Part shown: positions 13,977-22,292 of the stretch, piece after piece
Position numbering within the stretch: position 1 is the stretch's first letter
Layout: each line of letters opens with the position of its first letter
Assembly (NCBI GenBank): GCA_030527585.1
Contig: JAUNAL010000002.1
Span: forward strand, 3,296 to 48,988
From: Candidatus Saccharimonadota bacterium
GTDB lineage: Bacteria > Patescibacteriota > Saccharimonadia > Saccharimonadales > Saccharimonadaceae
Reading direction: 5' to 3'
DNA length: 45,693 nt
Translations under genes and position numbers: made by a program
Notes under the pieces: generated by a model
The model's input: only the letters and a program-made list of their open reading frames with translations
Told to the model about the DNA's origin: nothing
Database searches by the model: none

Positions 13977-15296
13977 GTGATAACTAAAATTTATCGCGTC
14001 ACCGATCTTGGACCAGGCGACGGCGGTAAGGGCGGAATCATCCAAGCCCTCACTCAAAAAGTGAACGCCAAACTTGTCATCAAAGAAGGTGGCGCACAGG
14101 GGTCGCATGGCGTAGTCGGGAGATACGGAAACTTCTGTTTCTCTCAATGGGGATGCGGAACACTAGACAGAGTTCCAACTTACCTCTCTCCGAACTTCGT
14201 CATGTCACCAACCGGCATCATCTTAGAGGCGGAAGCCTTAGAGATGTTTGACCCAGGTCTTAAACCATTTAGTTTAATCTCAGTGGCAGGCAACTGTGTC
14301 TGTGCGACTCCTTATCATCAGGCATGGTCCAATCTTTACGAACTATTGCTCAAAGATAAGCCGCACGGAACCGTCGGAACTGGTGTCGGAAAAGCTTTTA
14401 AAGAATTTCTCGAGTCACCAAACCGTGTAATCTATGCAAACGAGTTGAAAAACGAATTTATCGTTCGAGAAAAACTCAAAGCCTCACGCGAGTTTCTTTT
14501 GAAAAAATATAGCGGCGTATACTATGCCGATGTTTTGCCAAAAGATATTAAACGTTTACATGAGAGCCAAGAAATCCTAAACAAAGATGAGATCTTCGAG
14601 GACATTGTTAAGAAGTTTCTTTTCGTCGGCGAAAAACTCGTAATTGAGCATTTCGAAGACGTCTTAAAACGTTTTAATGGCAATGCCCTCATCGAGCGTT
14701 CTCATGGTGTTTTAACCGACCGCAAAGCTGGCTTTAAGCCGCACGTCAGCAATCTTCGTACTTTACCCAATGTATCGGACGAGATGTTAAAAAACGCAAA
14801 CTGGACTGGCCAAGTCATCAATCTCGGCGTTCATCGTGCCTACGAAATTAGACATGGTGCCGGACCAATGCCAACTACTGACGACAAAATCCGAGCTTCT
14901 CTCCTGCCAAACAGCCATAAAATGGCCAATCGCTGGCAAGGCGAAGTTAGGGTTGGCGCTCTCGATGTTAATTTATTGCGCTACGCATTAAATGCTTGTG
15001 GAGGCGCCGATTATTTCGACGGTCTTTGCATCACCTGGTTCGACCAAATCATCAAGAACAAGGAATGGAAAATTTGCACCCATTATCTCCTGGATGGCAA
15101 AATCTATCCAGAAAATGGCGAGCTAACTACCGAAATCTTGAATCGCGTCGAGCCGGTCATTACTTCCCTTATCATCCCAGAGCTTAGTCAAAACGAGCTA
15201 GTGGATTGGTGCCAGGAAGTACTTTCTAACTTTATCGGACTGCCCGTGCGCCTGGTCTCTTTAGGACCAGCGCCGGAGCATAAAATTTTTATTTAA
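13977..15296 (+). CDS. Divergent adenylosuccinate synthetase-like enzyme
   Basis: A 439-residue protein with PurA-type order of motifs. DLGPGDGGKGG (residues 10-20) matches WGDEGKGK and keeps the catalytic Asp15 and Lys18. GGAQGSHGVV matches GGHNAGHTLV and keeps the catalytic His44. GTVGTGVGKAF (131-141) matches GTTGRGIGPAY but has lost the Arg. RHGAGPMPT (292-300) is well kept. The guanine motif TKxD is TWFD (353-356), and the final GPDR is GPAPE. GTG 13977 is the start behind GAGGAGGG. Catalysis seems retained with changed base or acceptor choice. It is not a plain purA: no purine pathway gene lies nearby. Confidence 0.85.
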   Translation: MITKIYRVTDLGPGDGGKGGIIQALTQKVNAKLVIKEGGAQGSHGVVGRYGNFCFSQWGCGTLDRVPTYLSPNFVMSPTGIILEAEALEMFDPGLKPFSLISVAGNCVCATPYHQAWSNLYELLLKDKPHGTVGTGVGKAFKEFLESPNRVIYANELKNEFIVREKLKASREFLLKKYSGVYYADVLPKDIKRLHESQEILNKDEIFEDIVKKFLFVGEKLVIEHFEDVLKRFNGNALIERSHGVLTDRKAGFKPHVSNLRTLPNVSDEMLKNANWTGQVINLGVHRAYEIRHGAGPMPTTDDKIRASLLPNSHKMANRWQGEVRVGALDVNLLRYALNACGGADYFDGLCITWFDQIIKNKEWKICTHYLLDGKIYPENGELTTEILNRVEPVITSLIIPELSQNELVDWCQEVLSNFIGLPVRLVSLGPAPEHKIFI

Positions 15297-15309
15297 GGGG
15301 GACATAAAA

Positions 15310-16503
15310 ATGTCAGAACAAGAAAAAGATGTAACTAACGAAACAACTGCAACCGAAATCACAGCACCAACCGAAAACCCGGAAGAAACTGCGCTTGAGA
15401 AAATCATCCGCGAGTACGGCGGTGCTCTCAATACCTCGACGGCTTTAGGCAAACTTGGTGTCGAAAATGTTGAAGATTTAAAGATGCTCACAGTAGAAGA
15501 ACTTTGCGAAGCCGGATTTACGCTCGTAAAAGCGCGCAAACTCCTCGACTCATTCAAGACAGACGAGAAAGCTGAAGCAACCTTAGCGCCAGCCGCTAAA
15601 ATCCCAACTCCAGTCGCTCCAATCAGCATTGATATTCTGCCAAACATTCCCGATGAAGGTTCATGGCTGAATTCTTTAAAAACTGGTGGCGTTTTGAAAG
15701 TCAACGATGCAACCTATATCGGCGCGATTCGCGTCGCCATGGCTTCTCGTTGCGGCCTCTACGACGTTCCGGAAAAACTTTTAAAGAAGCTCGAGGAGCA
15801 CGCTGAGTCTTTAGACGAACCAGTTGGCGACGATTATTACAAAACTCGCAAAATGATTACACGTCGTAATTATGCGGAAATTTTCGAAGCCATCGATGGA
15901 GTAGATGGGCCATACGCAACCACCAAAGAACGTCGTAGCAAATTCTTAAAGAGCCTGGGTTCAATCTTTTGGCCAGCTATCAAAAAAGCTTTCGACGAGC
16001 TTGATGCTTGGTATGACTCAGCTCGTGCTTCAATGAGCGATCCTGGAGTGCTTTTCGCTGCTTTCAGCGGACAAAGTATCGGCGGCCTCGGCATGAGCAT
16101 GCCGTCCGTCGACGCTATTTCTAGTGCTTGCGACGACTTAAAAGACGAAATCAACAAAGTCTTCCGTGGTACTGCAATTCCAGTTTCCGCTGCGCTCGCT
16201 TATGATGCCCAAAAAATCAACGAGGTCCTTTCCATCTCCACGCTTCCAGCCCAAGTTGGCGCTACAAATCGTGACCAGATGCTAAAAATGCTCGGTGTCG
16301 GCATCAACTCAAGCTACACCCGCCAGGAACAATGCATCGTTCGCTTCGTTTTAAGCTTCCTCAAGTTTAACGACGCTGCCGTTGGCAACGAAATCCAATA
16401 TCTCGGTGCCCTCTGGCAACTCGGTCGCCAAATCTCTTGGGAGAGCTTAGGCATGGGAACCGCTGGACGAGTTAAAAGTGCCGGAAATAACACCTATCTT
16501 TAA
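15310..16503 (+). CDS. Protein with SAM-like N-terminal domain, last gene of the operon
   Basis: A 397-residue protein. Residues 1-27 are a Thr/Glu-rich tail. Residues about 29-81 form a small helical domain (YGGALNTSTALGKLGV, ENVEDLKMLTVEELCEAGF, then TLVKARKLLDSF) that resembles sterile alpha motif or helix-hairpin-helix adaptors, with the typical L..LT.EEL...G....KARKLL pattern. A short Ala/Pro linker leads to about 300 residues of unassigned, mostly helical sequence with a Gly/Met patch (FSGQSIGGLGMSMP). An AAGGGGG site precedes the ATG. A SAM-like domain suggests oligomerisation or docking to an operon partner. A terminator follows at once. Confidence 0.8.
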   Translation: MSEQEKDVTNETTATEITAPTENPEETALEKIIREYGGALNTSTALGKLGVENVEDLKMLTVEELCEAGFTLVKARKLLDSFKTDEKAEATLAPAAKIPTPVAPISIDILPNIPDEGSWLNSLKTGGVLKVNDATYIGAIRVAMASRCGLYDVPEKLLKKLEEHAESLDEPVGDDYYKTRKMITRRNYAEIFEAIDGVDGPYATTKERRSKFLKSLGSIFWPAIKKAFDELDAWYDSARASMSDPGVLFAAFSGQSIGGLGMSMPSVDAISSACDDLKDEINKVFRGTAIPVSAALAYDAQKINEVLSISTLPAQVGATNRDQMLKMLGVGINSSYTRQEQCIVRFVLSFLKFNDAAVGNEIQYLGALWQLGRQISWESLGMGTAGRVKSAGNNTYL

Positions 16504-16509
16504 AAATTA

Positions 16510-16532
16510 GGGTCCCTTCGGGGGCCCTTTTT
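16510..16532 (+). terminator. Terminator of the vWA/AdSS-like operon
   Basis: GGGTCCC (16510-16516) pairs with GGGGCCC (16521-16527) around a TTCG tetraloop, followed by TTTTT. It lies 6 bases after the last stop codon. Confidence 0.9.
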
Positions 16533-16542
16533 CACGCGCATG

Positions 16543-16575
16543 AAAAATCCCCTGGCCAAGACCAGAGGATTTTTT
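16543..16575. terminator. Bidirectional terminator, mainly for the nucleotidyltransferase gene
   Basis: AATCCCCTGG (16546-16555) pairs with CCAGAGGATT (16562-16571), one mismatch, with A and T runs on both sides. On the minus strand it lies just after the 16592 stop. Confidence 0.85.
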
Positions 16576-16591
16576 AAAAGGGGGTAGTATA

Positions 16592-17809
16592 TCAAACCCA
16601 AACTTGTGGGATGAATACATACTTCGCATAAAGCTTCGTCGCGACCTGACGATAATACGCATCATAAAATGCACTCGCACCGTCAATGTCCTTAAATTTC
16701 TTCGTCGCTTCCGACAACTTTTCACCATATACATACGGAAATCCCTTATGCATTAAACGGAATTGCAATAAATCCATTTCTAAACGGTTCAAACAATCGC
16801 GCCGAATCGGCGAATCTGCCGGAAGCTCCATGTACTTCCGCGCAATCGCCGCCCGTTTTGTCTCAATTTCCGGATTAGAGCTAATCCAAAACATATCAAA
16901 GACGAAATGCACCTTATCCGGATCAACTTGTTCAAGCTCCGAAAGCTCAAACGTATAGATATCATAATCCGAATCCGGCAGGTTATAACCCTTAGCTCGC
17001 GATCCACCAATCACAACAACCTTATCAGGCTCCAGATAATCTCCCGTTTGCTTTCTCATCACGTCAAACAATTCATCATAGTCGACATTTTCTGAAAACG
17101 GCCCGCATACTCTCTCCAAAGAGAATTTGATGCCATGATGGCTAGCACGTTTAAGTTCACATTGCCAAGCCTTTCTCTTTTCCGTCTCATGCAAAAGTTT
17201 TGGCTGCGGACGACGATAATCGAAGTTCGCATATCGCTCCTTCAATTCATCAAGCTCGTCCTCCATCAAACAGTCCCATTCCTCAAAAATCTCCAGACAA
17301 TCATAAACACAACTACAAAACAGCTCATCATCCTCATGCTCATCCAAAAGTTCAAACAATTCGTCCGCGCGGAGTAGTCCCCCTTCGACCAACCACGGCA
17401 ACAAATGCAGACATTTTACAACTCGCTCTGGCTCCCCCTCACTAGCCTCGCTCTCATAAATGTCTCCGATGTTGAAACTTTCTCGCGCATCTCGATGCGT
17501 TAGCAGCTGCCGCCACGCCTCCATATAACCGGTTTGAATTTTCGACCAGTTCGAATACGCCAACGTCAGCGGCACATAAAGCGCCAGACGAGCTGAATTC
17601 TCGTCTTGGTTCATAATCTCCACGAGATTTTGGTAAGTCGACTTTCCCCTAAAGTCTGACTTTGAGATTTCTTCCGCACGCTTAAATCGATCTTCAACTT
17701 CCTTAATCGCCGAAACATCAGAACGAAACAGCTTGCGAAATTTCTCTGGATCGTTTATCGTCTCGATAAACGGTGCAAGGATTTTCACCTTTGTTTTTGC
17801 TTCTGTCAT
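16592..17809 (-). CDS. Nucleotidyltransferase-fold protein with long helical N-terminus
   Basis: A 405-residue protein. The C-terminal part carries a polymerase-beta-type nucleotidyltransferase signature: VVVIGGSRAKGYNLPDSDYD (264-283), with the Gly-Gly-Ser turn and metal-binding Asp281 and Asp283, and a possible third acid in FVFDMFW. Residues 1-220 are an unassigned acidic helical region with a cysteine cluster (CSCVYDCLEIFEEWDC). The fold is shared by MNT toxins, AbiEii-like enzymes and cGAS-like synthases; no choice is possible by eye. It converges on the vWA/AdSS-like operon, and has the same TTGACT-17 promoter type and a ribosome site (AAGGGG), which suggests one module. Confidence 0.8.
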   Translation of the reverse strand: MTEAKTKVKILAPFIETINDPEKFRKLFRSDVSAIKEVEDRFKRAEEISKSDFRGKSTYQNLVEIMNQDENSARLALYVPLTLAYSNWSKIQTGYMEAWRQLLTHRDARESFNIGDIYESEASEGEPERVVKCLHLLPWLVEGGLLRADELFELLDEHEDDELFCSCVYDCLEIFEEWDCLMEDELDELKERYANFDYRRPQPKLLHETEKRKAWQCELKRASHHGIKFSLERVCGPFSENVDYDELFDVMRKQTGDYLEPDKVVVIGGSRAKGYNLPDSDYDIYTFELSELEQVDPDKVHFVFDMFWISSNPEIETKRAAIARKYMELPADSPIRRDCLNRLEMDLLQFRLMHKGFPYVYGEKLSEATKKFKDIDGASAFYDAYYRQVATKLYAKYVFIPQVWV

Positions 17810-17870
17810 TACAAAAACACCCCTTTCTAGTAAGTTTCATGCGTGGCATCAAAAACCACACACTGCCCGC

Positions 17871-17899
17871 ATTATATCACACTTACCCTAAAAAGTCAA
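17871..17899 (-). promoter_or_regulatory. Promoter of the nucleotidyltransferase gene
   Basis: TTGACT (17894-17899), 17-base spacer, TATAAT (17871-17876) on the minus strand, with a leader of about 55 bases. It lies just behind the clpP stop at 17913, without an obvious clpP terminator between them. Confidence 0.85.
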
Positions 17900-17912
17900 G
17901 AAAACCCCGGGC

Positions 17913-18497
17913 CTAGCCCTCGATAATCTCGTCGATAATCCCGTATTCTAACGCCTCTTCCGCGCTCATCCAATTATCCCGGTCCATATCTTTCTCAACC
18001 TGCTCAATTGGCTTCCCCGTATTCTTCGCAAAAATTTCCGCGAGTCGTTTCTTCAAGAAAATCCCCTCTTTAAGCATAATTTCCTGATCCGTAATCTTTC
18101 CCTCTGTCCCCGAAGACGGCTGATGAATCATCACCCGCGCATTCGGAAGACAAAATCTCTTCCCCTTCGCCCCGCAGGACAATAACATCGCACCCATCGA
18201 CGCTTGAAGCCCAATCCCAATCGTCTCAACTTCCGGTTTAATATAATTCATCGTATCAATAATCGCCAGTCCATCATAAACCGAACCGCCCGGCGAATTA
18301 ATATAAAGCTTAATAGGTTTTTTTGGATCTTCGTGCGCCAAGTACAAAAGCTGTGCCACCACCAAATTCGCCGTGTGAGAATTAACATCTTCGCCAAGGA
18401 AAATAATCCGATCATTGAGAAGCCGCGAATAAATGTCATACGCCCGCTCACCCTTATTCGTCTCCTCGACCACCGTCGGCACCAAATAATTTTTCAT
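17913..18497 (-). CDS. clpP: ATP-dependent Clp protease proteolytic subunit
   Basis: A 194-residue ClpP serine protease. The oxyanion strand [15 protein letters not shown], the catalytic Ser in [12 protein letters not shown] and the catalytic His in [10 protein letters not shown] are visible. The usual E. coli-type motif MAASMGAFLL is changed to [10 protein letters not shown] but the Ser-Met-Gly core stays. It forms a tetradecameric chamber fed by ClpC, whose gene ends at the base before this ATG; the GGAG ribosome site lies in the clpC 3' end. It would therefore share the CIRCE control of clpC. Confidence 0.96.
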   Translation of the reverse strand: MKNYLVPTVVEETNKGERAYDIYSRLLNDRIIFLGEDVNSHTANLVVAQLLYLAHEDPKKPIKLYINSPGGSVYDGLAIIDTMNYIKPEVETIGIGLQASMGAMLLSCGAKGKRFCLPNARVMIHQPSSGTEGKITDQEIMLKEGIFLKKRLAEIFAKNTGKPIEQVEKDMDRDNWMSAEEALEYGIIDEIIEG

Positions 18498-20975
18498 TTA
18501 TTTTTCTCCTTTCGCTAATTTCAATTTCCCGCCCACAAGCTTCAGGGTCGGAATATCACCTTTTACAAATTCCCCCGCAATCAACGCCTCAGACAACAGC
18601 GACTCAACCTCATCCTCAATCTTCCGCCTGAGGGGTCTCGCCCCATTCTTCGGATCATAGCCTTTTTCAATCAGATAGTTCTTCGCTTCTTTAGTTACTT
18701 TCAGCCCAACCCCCTTCACCGCCAACCTCTTCTTTAAATCGCCAATCAAATTATCAAAAATTCGTTCAACATCTTTCTTCGTCAAAGCGTGAAATACTAA
18801 AATATTATCCAACCGATTTATCAGCTCCGGCCGCATTACTTTCTTCAGTGCTTTCATCGCATACGATTTATTTTCTTCATATTCCTCCGCCAAAGCCTTT
18901 TTATCTTTCGCCGTCTTCGCCGTAAACCCAAGCTCACTCTCACGATACATATCCGCCGACCCAAGATTCGATGTTAAAATCACAATCGTATTATTAAACT
19001 TGATTTTACTACCCTGTCCATCCGTCAAAACTCCATCTTCCAAAACCTGAAGCAGCAAATTAAATACATCCGGATGCGCCTTTTCAATCTCATCAAACAA
19101 AATCACCGAATATGGTTTTCGCCTAACCGCTTCTGTTAGTTTTCCACCATCATCATATCCAACATATCCCGCCGGCGCACCTACAAGTCTCGAAACATTA
19201 TGCTTCTCGCCAAACTCCGACATATCGATTTTAATAAGCGCCGATTCACCCCCAAAAACTTCCCTCGCGATCACCCGCGCCAGCTCCGTCTTTCCTACTC
19301 CCGTTGGGCCCATAAACAAGAACGAACCAATCGGCCTTCTCGCATCCTGAATCCCCGAACGCCCCCGCCGAATCGCTTTCGAAACCGCCGAGATTGCCTC
19401 TTCCTGCCCAACAATCGATTTCTTCAGCTCATTTTCAAGCGAAAGTAACATCTTCATTTCTGAACCATGCACTTTCGTCACCGGAATACCAGTCTTAAGA
19501 GATACTGCCGTTGCTAAATTCTCCTCCGTTAGCTTCGGATTCTCGATATCCTTTGCTACGCTCGATTTTTCAAACTTCTTAATCTCTTCCTCGAGTTTCA
19601 AAAGCTCAGTTTTCAAATTCGCAGCTTTTTCATAATCCTCTTTTTCCGCCGCCTCAACAATTTTTTCTTCAAGCGATGCCTTGGTAATTTTCATTTTCTT
19701 ATATTTACCACCGCCTTTTTTATCCGCCGCCACTTTACAAATCGCCGACGCTTCATCAATAATATCAATCACCTTATCCGGCATAAATCGATCGTTTATA
19801 TATCGCTGAGACATTTGAACTGCAGTTTCTAGAATCTCGTCCGGAATAATTACTCCGTGATGATTCTCGTAATGCGACTTAATCCCCTTCAAAATTCGAA
19901 GCGTCACCGCCGCGCTCGGTTCCTCAACCATCACAGTCTGGAACCGACGGGAGAGCGCCTTATCTTTTTCGATCGTCTTACGATATTCATCTAGAGTCGT
20001 TGTTCCAATCAAATTAATCGAGTTTCTAGCAAGCGCCGGCTTCAAAATATTCGCCGCATCCATCGAACCTTCCGAAGACCCCGCCCCACAAAGCAAATGC
20101 AACTCGTCAATGAATAATAATACCGAATCATTTCCAGTCGCCTCGTCGATAATTCCTTTAATTCGCTCCTCGAACTCCCCCCGGAACTTCGTCCCCGCCA
20201 CAACCGACGACAAATCAACTTGATAAATATGTTTACCAATCAATCCTCCCGGGACTTCCGATTTCACAATTCGCATCGCCAGCCCTTCAACAATCGCCGT
20301 CTTACCAACGCCAGCCTCGCCGATTAAAACCGGGTTCGACTTCGTCCTTCGCGACAAGACCGTAATCACCCGCTCAATTTCATTCTCTCGTCCAATCACC
20401 GTATCAAGTTTTCCAGCCCTCGCCTCTTCCGTCAAATCTTTCCCAAACTTATTTAAGAATTTTAGCCCCGAACCCTTCACATATTTCGCCTTCTCAGCCT
20501 TTAATTTTTCGTCTTTTGTTTGCTCTTCAACTAAATCCTCGATTTCGTCGGCCAAATCTTTCGTATCAACTTTTAGCCCTTTCAAAATCAAAGACGCACG
20601 CGAATTTGGCTGATTTAAAAGTGCATATAATATATGCTCTGTCCCAATTACCGAAAGCCCCTGCTCATGCACAAAACTCTGCGCCATTCGGAGCGTTAAA
20701 ATCACCGCCTCCGAAAGCGACATCATCGCCATATCTGAACCAGCCACCTCAACCGCAACTTTATTCAAAGACTTCTCAACCTCCTCAAGCGAAACTCCTT
20801 CGTCTCGGATTAGTCGCGCCCCCTCCGACGTATCAATCGCCATAATACCGAGGAGTAGATGCTCCGTCCCCATATAACCATTATTATATCTTTTACTATA
20901 AAAATCCGCCCGCTGCAGCGCGAACCGCGCATTCTCAGACAAACGATTCATAATTTCACTAAATTCTTCCTGCAT
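18498..20975 (-). CDS. clpC: Clp protease ATPase ClpC
   Basis: An 825-residue Clp/Hsp100 unfoldase. The N-terminal double Clp repeat ([13 protein letters not shown]...GTEHLLLGI) is followed by AAA+ domain 1 ([25 protein letters not shown]), a middle region with a UVR-like segment ([19 protein letters not shown]), AAA+ domain 2 ([26 protein letters not shown]) and the C-terminal D2-small domain. It feeds substrates to ClpP. The longer frame from a TTG at 20993 reads through the promoter, so ATG 20975 is chosen; TATAAT ends 7 bases before it. A CIRCE operator directly upstream indicates HrcA repression and heat-shock control. Confidence 0.96.
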   Translation of the reverse strand: MQEEFSEIMNRLSENARFALQRADFYSKRYNNGYMGTEHLLLGIMAIDTSEGARLIRDEGVSLEEVEKSLNKVAVEVAGSDMAMMSLSEAVILTLRMAQSFVHEQGLSVIGTEHILYALLNQPNSRASLILKGLKVDTKDLADEIEDLVEEQTKDEKLKAEKAKYVKGSGLKFLNKFGKDLTEEARAGKLDTVIGRENEIERVITVLSRRTKSNPVLIGEAGVGKTAIVEGLAMRIVKSEVPGGLIGKHIYQVDLSSVVAGTKFRGEFEERIKGIIDEATGNDSVLLFIDELHLLCGAGSSEGSMDAANILKPALARNSINLIGTTTLDEYRKTIEKDKALSRRFQTVMVEEPSAAVTLRILKGIKSHYENHHGVIIPDEILETAVQMSQRYINDRFMPDKVIDIIDEASAICKVAADKKGGGKYKKMKITKASLEEKIVEAAEKEDYEKAANLKTELLKLEEEIKKFEKSSVAKDIENPKLTEENLATAVSLKTGIPVTKVHGSEMKMLLSLENELKKSIVGQEEAISAVSKAIRRGRSGIQDARRPIGSFLFMGPTGVGKTELARVIAREVFGGESALIKIDMSEFGEKHNVSRLVGAPAGYVGYDDGGKLTEAVRRKPYSVILFDEIEKAHPDVFNLLLQVLEDGVLTDGQGSKIKFNNTIVILTSNLGSADMYRESELGFTAKTAKDKKALAEEYEENKSYAMKALKKVMRPELINRLDNILVFHALTKKDVERIFDNLIGDLKKRLAVKGVGLKVTKEAKNYLIEKGYDPKNGARPLRRKIEDEVESLLSEALIAGEFVKGDIPTLKLVGGKLKLAKGEK

Positions 20976-20982
20976 ATTCCCC

Positions 20983-20988
20983 ATTATA
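20983..20988 (-). promoter_or_regulatory. clpC leaderless -10 box
   Basis: TATAAT on the minus strand, 7 bases before clpC ATG 20975. The CIRCE palindrome starts 6 bases further upstream and covers the -35 region. Confidence 0.7.
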
Positions 20989-20993
20989 CACAA

Positions 20994-21020
20994 TTAGCAC
21001 TCTTTCCGCAAGAGTGCTAA
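20994..21020. promoter_or_regulatory. CIRCE operator (HrcA site) of clpC
   Basis: A perfect match to the CIRCE consensus: TTAGCACTC (20994-21002), a 9-base spacer, GAGTGCTAA (21012-21020). It lies across the spacer and -35 region of the clpC promoter, so HrcA binding should block transcription of clpC-clpP until heat shock. hrcA is not in this window. Confidence 0.95.
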
Positions 21021-21038
21021 TTTACAAATCTTAACCTT

Positions 21039-21359
21039 TTATCTCTTTCTTCTATCCGTCATATATAACACCAAGAAAACAAATGCCGCAAACGAAACTA
21101 AAGCCTCAGTCTGCAATCCCTGATCATGATTTATTGAGCCCTCCAGCACTATCCGCTCACACAAAATACTCACCGCCCCGTCATCCTGCACTCTATCATC
21201 TTGTCCAGCCGCTATACAAGAGGCATTCATCGCATTTCGATCATATCTATTAATTTGCATAATCGTCACGGCCCCGTTTAAGAGTGCCAACGCCGCAAGT
21301 ATCCCACAAATTACCTTTTTGATACCACCCCCACATTTAGCTTCTTTATCTGTTTTCAT
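21039..21359 (-). CDS. Small two-helix membrane protein
   Basis: A 106-residue protein with a charged start (MKTDKEAKCGGGIKK), a first membrane helix (about 16-36), an outer loop with NASCIAAGQDD and ISILCERI (two cysteines likely to pair), and a second helix (about 82-100) ending in DRRKR. The loop pattern with Cys, DD and LC is shared with the broken gene at 21945-22260, so the two are paralogues. TATACT lies about 34 bases upstream of the ATG, with a weak AGGA site. Function unknown. Confidence 0.75.
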   Translation of the reverse strand: MKTDKEAKCGGGIKKVICGILAALALLNGAVTIMQINRYDRNAMNASCIAAGQDDRVQDDGAVSILCERIVLEGSINHDQGLQTEALVSFAAFVFLVLYMTDRRKR

Positions 21360-21474
21360 AATTTATCCTATAATTAATCACTCTTTTAGTATAGCATTTT
21401 TCATATTTGTTTTGCTATAATAATCCAGCTAGGGCTTTTCTAAAAATAAAAAATTAAGAGGTATGCACCTTATC

Positions 21475-21885
21475 ATGAAAAACTTAAAGAAAATTTGTTC
21501 CTTATTTGTCATTTTGGCTCTCACTTTGTCGATGGGCAATATTCCAGCTTCTGCCGCAGCACCAGACGACGAGGCAAGCCCCGCTATGACCGTATTTGCG
21601 CTAAACGGAGAGTATACAGTAGTTGCTTCTGGCGCCGCAGCAACAAACCGCAGTGTCACCATAATATGTTATAACGACGCTTCGGTTCACCATAACGATG
21701 TCCGCATGAGGGACATCAATGGCAACGTTCTTTGGGAAGAATACGGAGCGATCCCCCATAGTGGCTCCAGGACATTTATTTGTGGCAGCGACGTATACTA
21801 TGTAGAGGTTCGCATTGCCGCTACGAACATTTTCGACGATCTTTTTGTCCAAAAGAGCGGCTTTTGTAACGTAACCTACAACTAA
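21475..21885 (+). CDS. Small secreted protein
   Basis: About 136 residues. The start KNLKKICSLFVILALTLSM and PASAAAPDD form a classic signal peptide with an Ala-X-Ala cleavage site near residue 29. The mature part of about 107 residues is polar, beta-rich in look, with three cysteines (IICYND, FICGSD, GFCNV) and no recognised family. ATG 21475 is chosen over ATG 21463 because the AAGAGG site touches the earlier one. A TATAAT box lies near 21415. It sits between two paralogous membrane genes on the opposite strand. Confidence 0.75.
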   Translation: MKNLKKICSLFVILALTLSMGNIPASAAAPDDEASPAMTVFALNGEYTVVASGAAATNRSVTIICYNDASVHHNDVRMRDINGNVLWEEYGAIPHSGSRTFICGSDVYYVEVRIAATNIFDDLFVQKSGFCNVTYN

Positions 21886-21900
21886 AACCCATAGCCCCAG

Positions 21901-21926
21901 CCCCAGCCTATTCGGCGGGGATTTTT
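21901..21926 (+). terminator. Terminator of the secreted-protein gene
   Basis: CCCC (21901-21904) plus GCC (21906-21908) pair with GGC (21914-21916) plus GGGG (21917-21920), one bulged base, followed by A and TTTTT. Confidence 0.75.
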
Positions 21927-21944
21927 ATGCTTCGTTAATTTAAA

Positions 21945-22260
21945 TTATTTATTCTTCTTATAGCTAAACGCAAACAATGTCAGCACAATACAAGTTACAA
22001 ACATCAGCATCACTTCAACAACTTTAATCTCATTAAAAAGATGCCCGAAGAAAATCACCTCATCCCGACAAAGATACGTAATCGCTTGGTCTCCCCCGAA
22101 GTAGGCCTCCGAAAAACAATAATTCGAGAACGTGTTATAATCCGACTTATTAATTACTAGAATATTAATAATCCCCCACGCCAAAGCAAACACCGCCATA
22201 GCCAAAACTAAAATCTTAACAACGCAAAACTCCGCGACTCCCCTTTTTTGCCTGTTTCAT
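21945..22260 (-). pseudogene. Frameshifted paralogue of the 21039 membrane protein
   Basis: From ATG 22260, preceded by an ideal AAGGAG site, the frame reads MKQAKKG and stops after 14 codons. After an A6G4 run (22240-22249) a +1 change of frame opens a segment (EFCVVKILVLAMAVFALAW..., then KSDYNTF..YC, ITYLCRDE, and a second helix ending in YKKNK) that resembles the 106-residue protein at 21039. Joined, the product would have about 104 residues. One base too many in the run explains the break. The cause may be a real mutation, slippage-based switching, programmed frameshifting, or a sequencing error. Confidence 0.65.
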
Positions 22261-22292
22261 AATTCTCCTTGTGCTTATTTAATTCCAAATTA

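Noticed and set aside
13977-15296. Plain housekeeping purA
   Set aside because: Several nucleotide-contact residues are changed and the gene sits in an operon of non-metabolic proteins without other purine genes.
17880-17915. Terminator behind clpP (GGGC/GCCC near 17906-17918)
   Set aside because: The stem is only four pairs and overlaps the end of clpP, so it was not listed.
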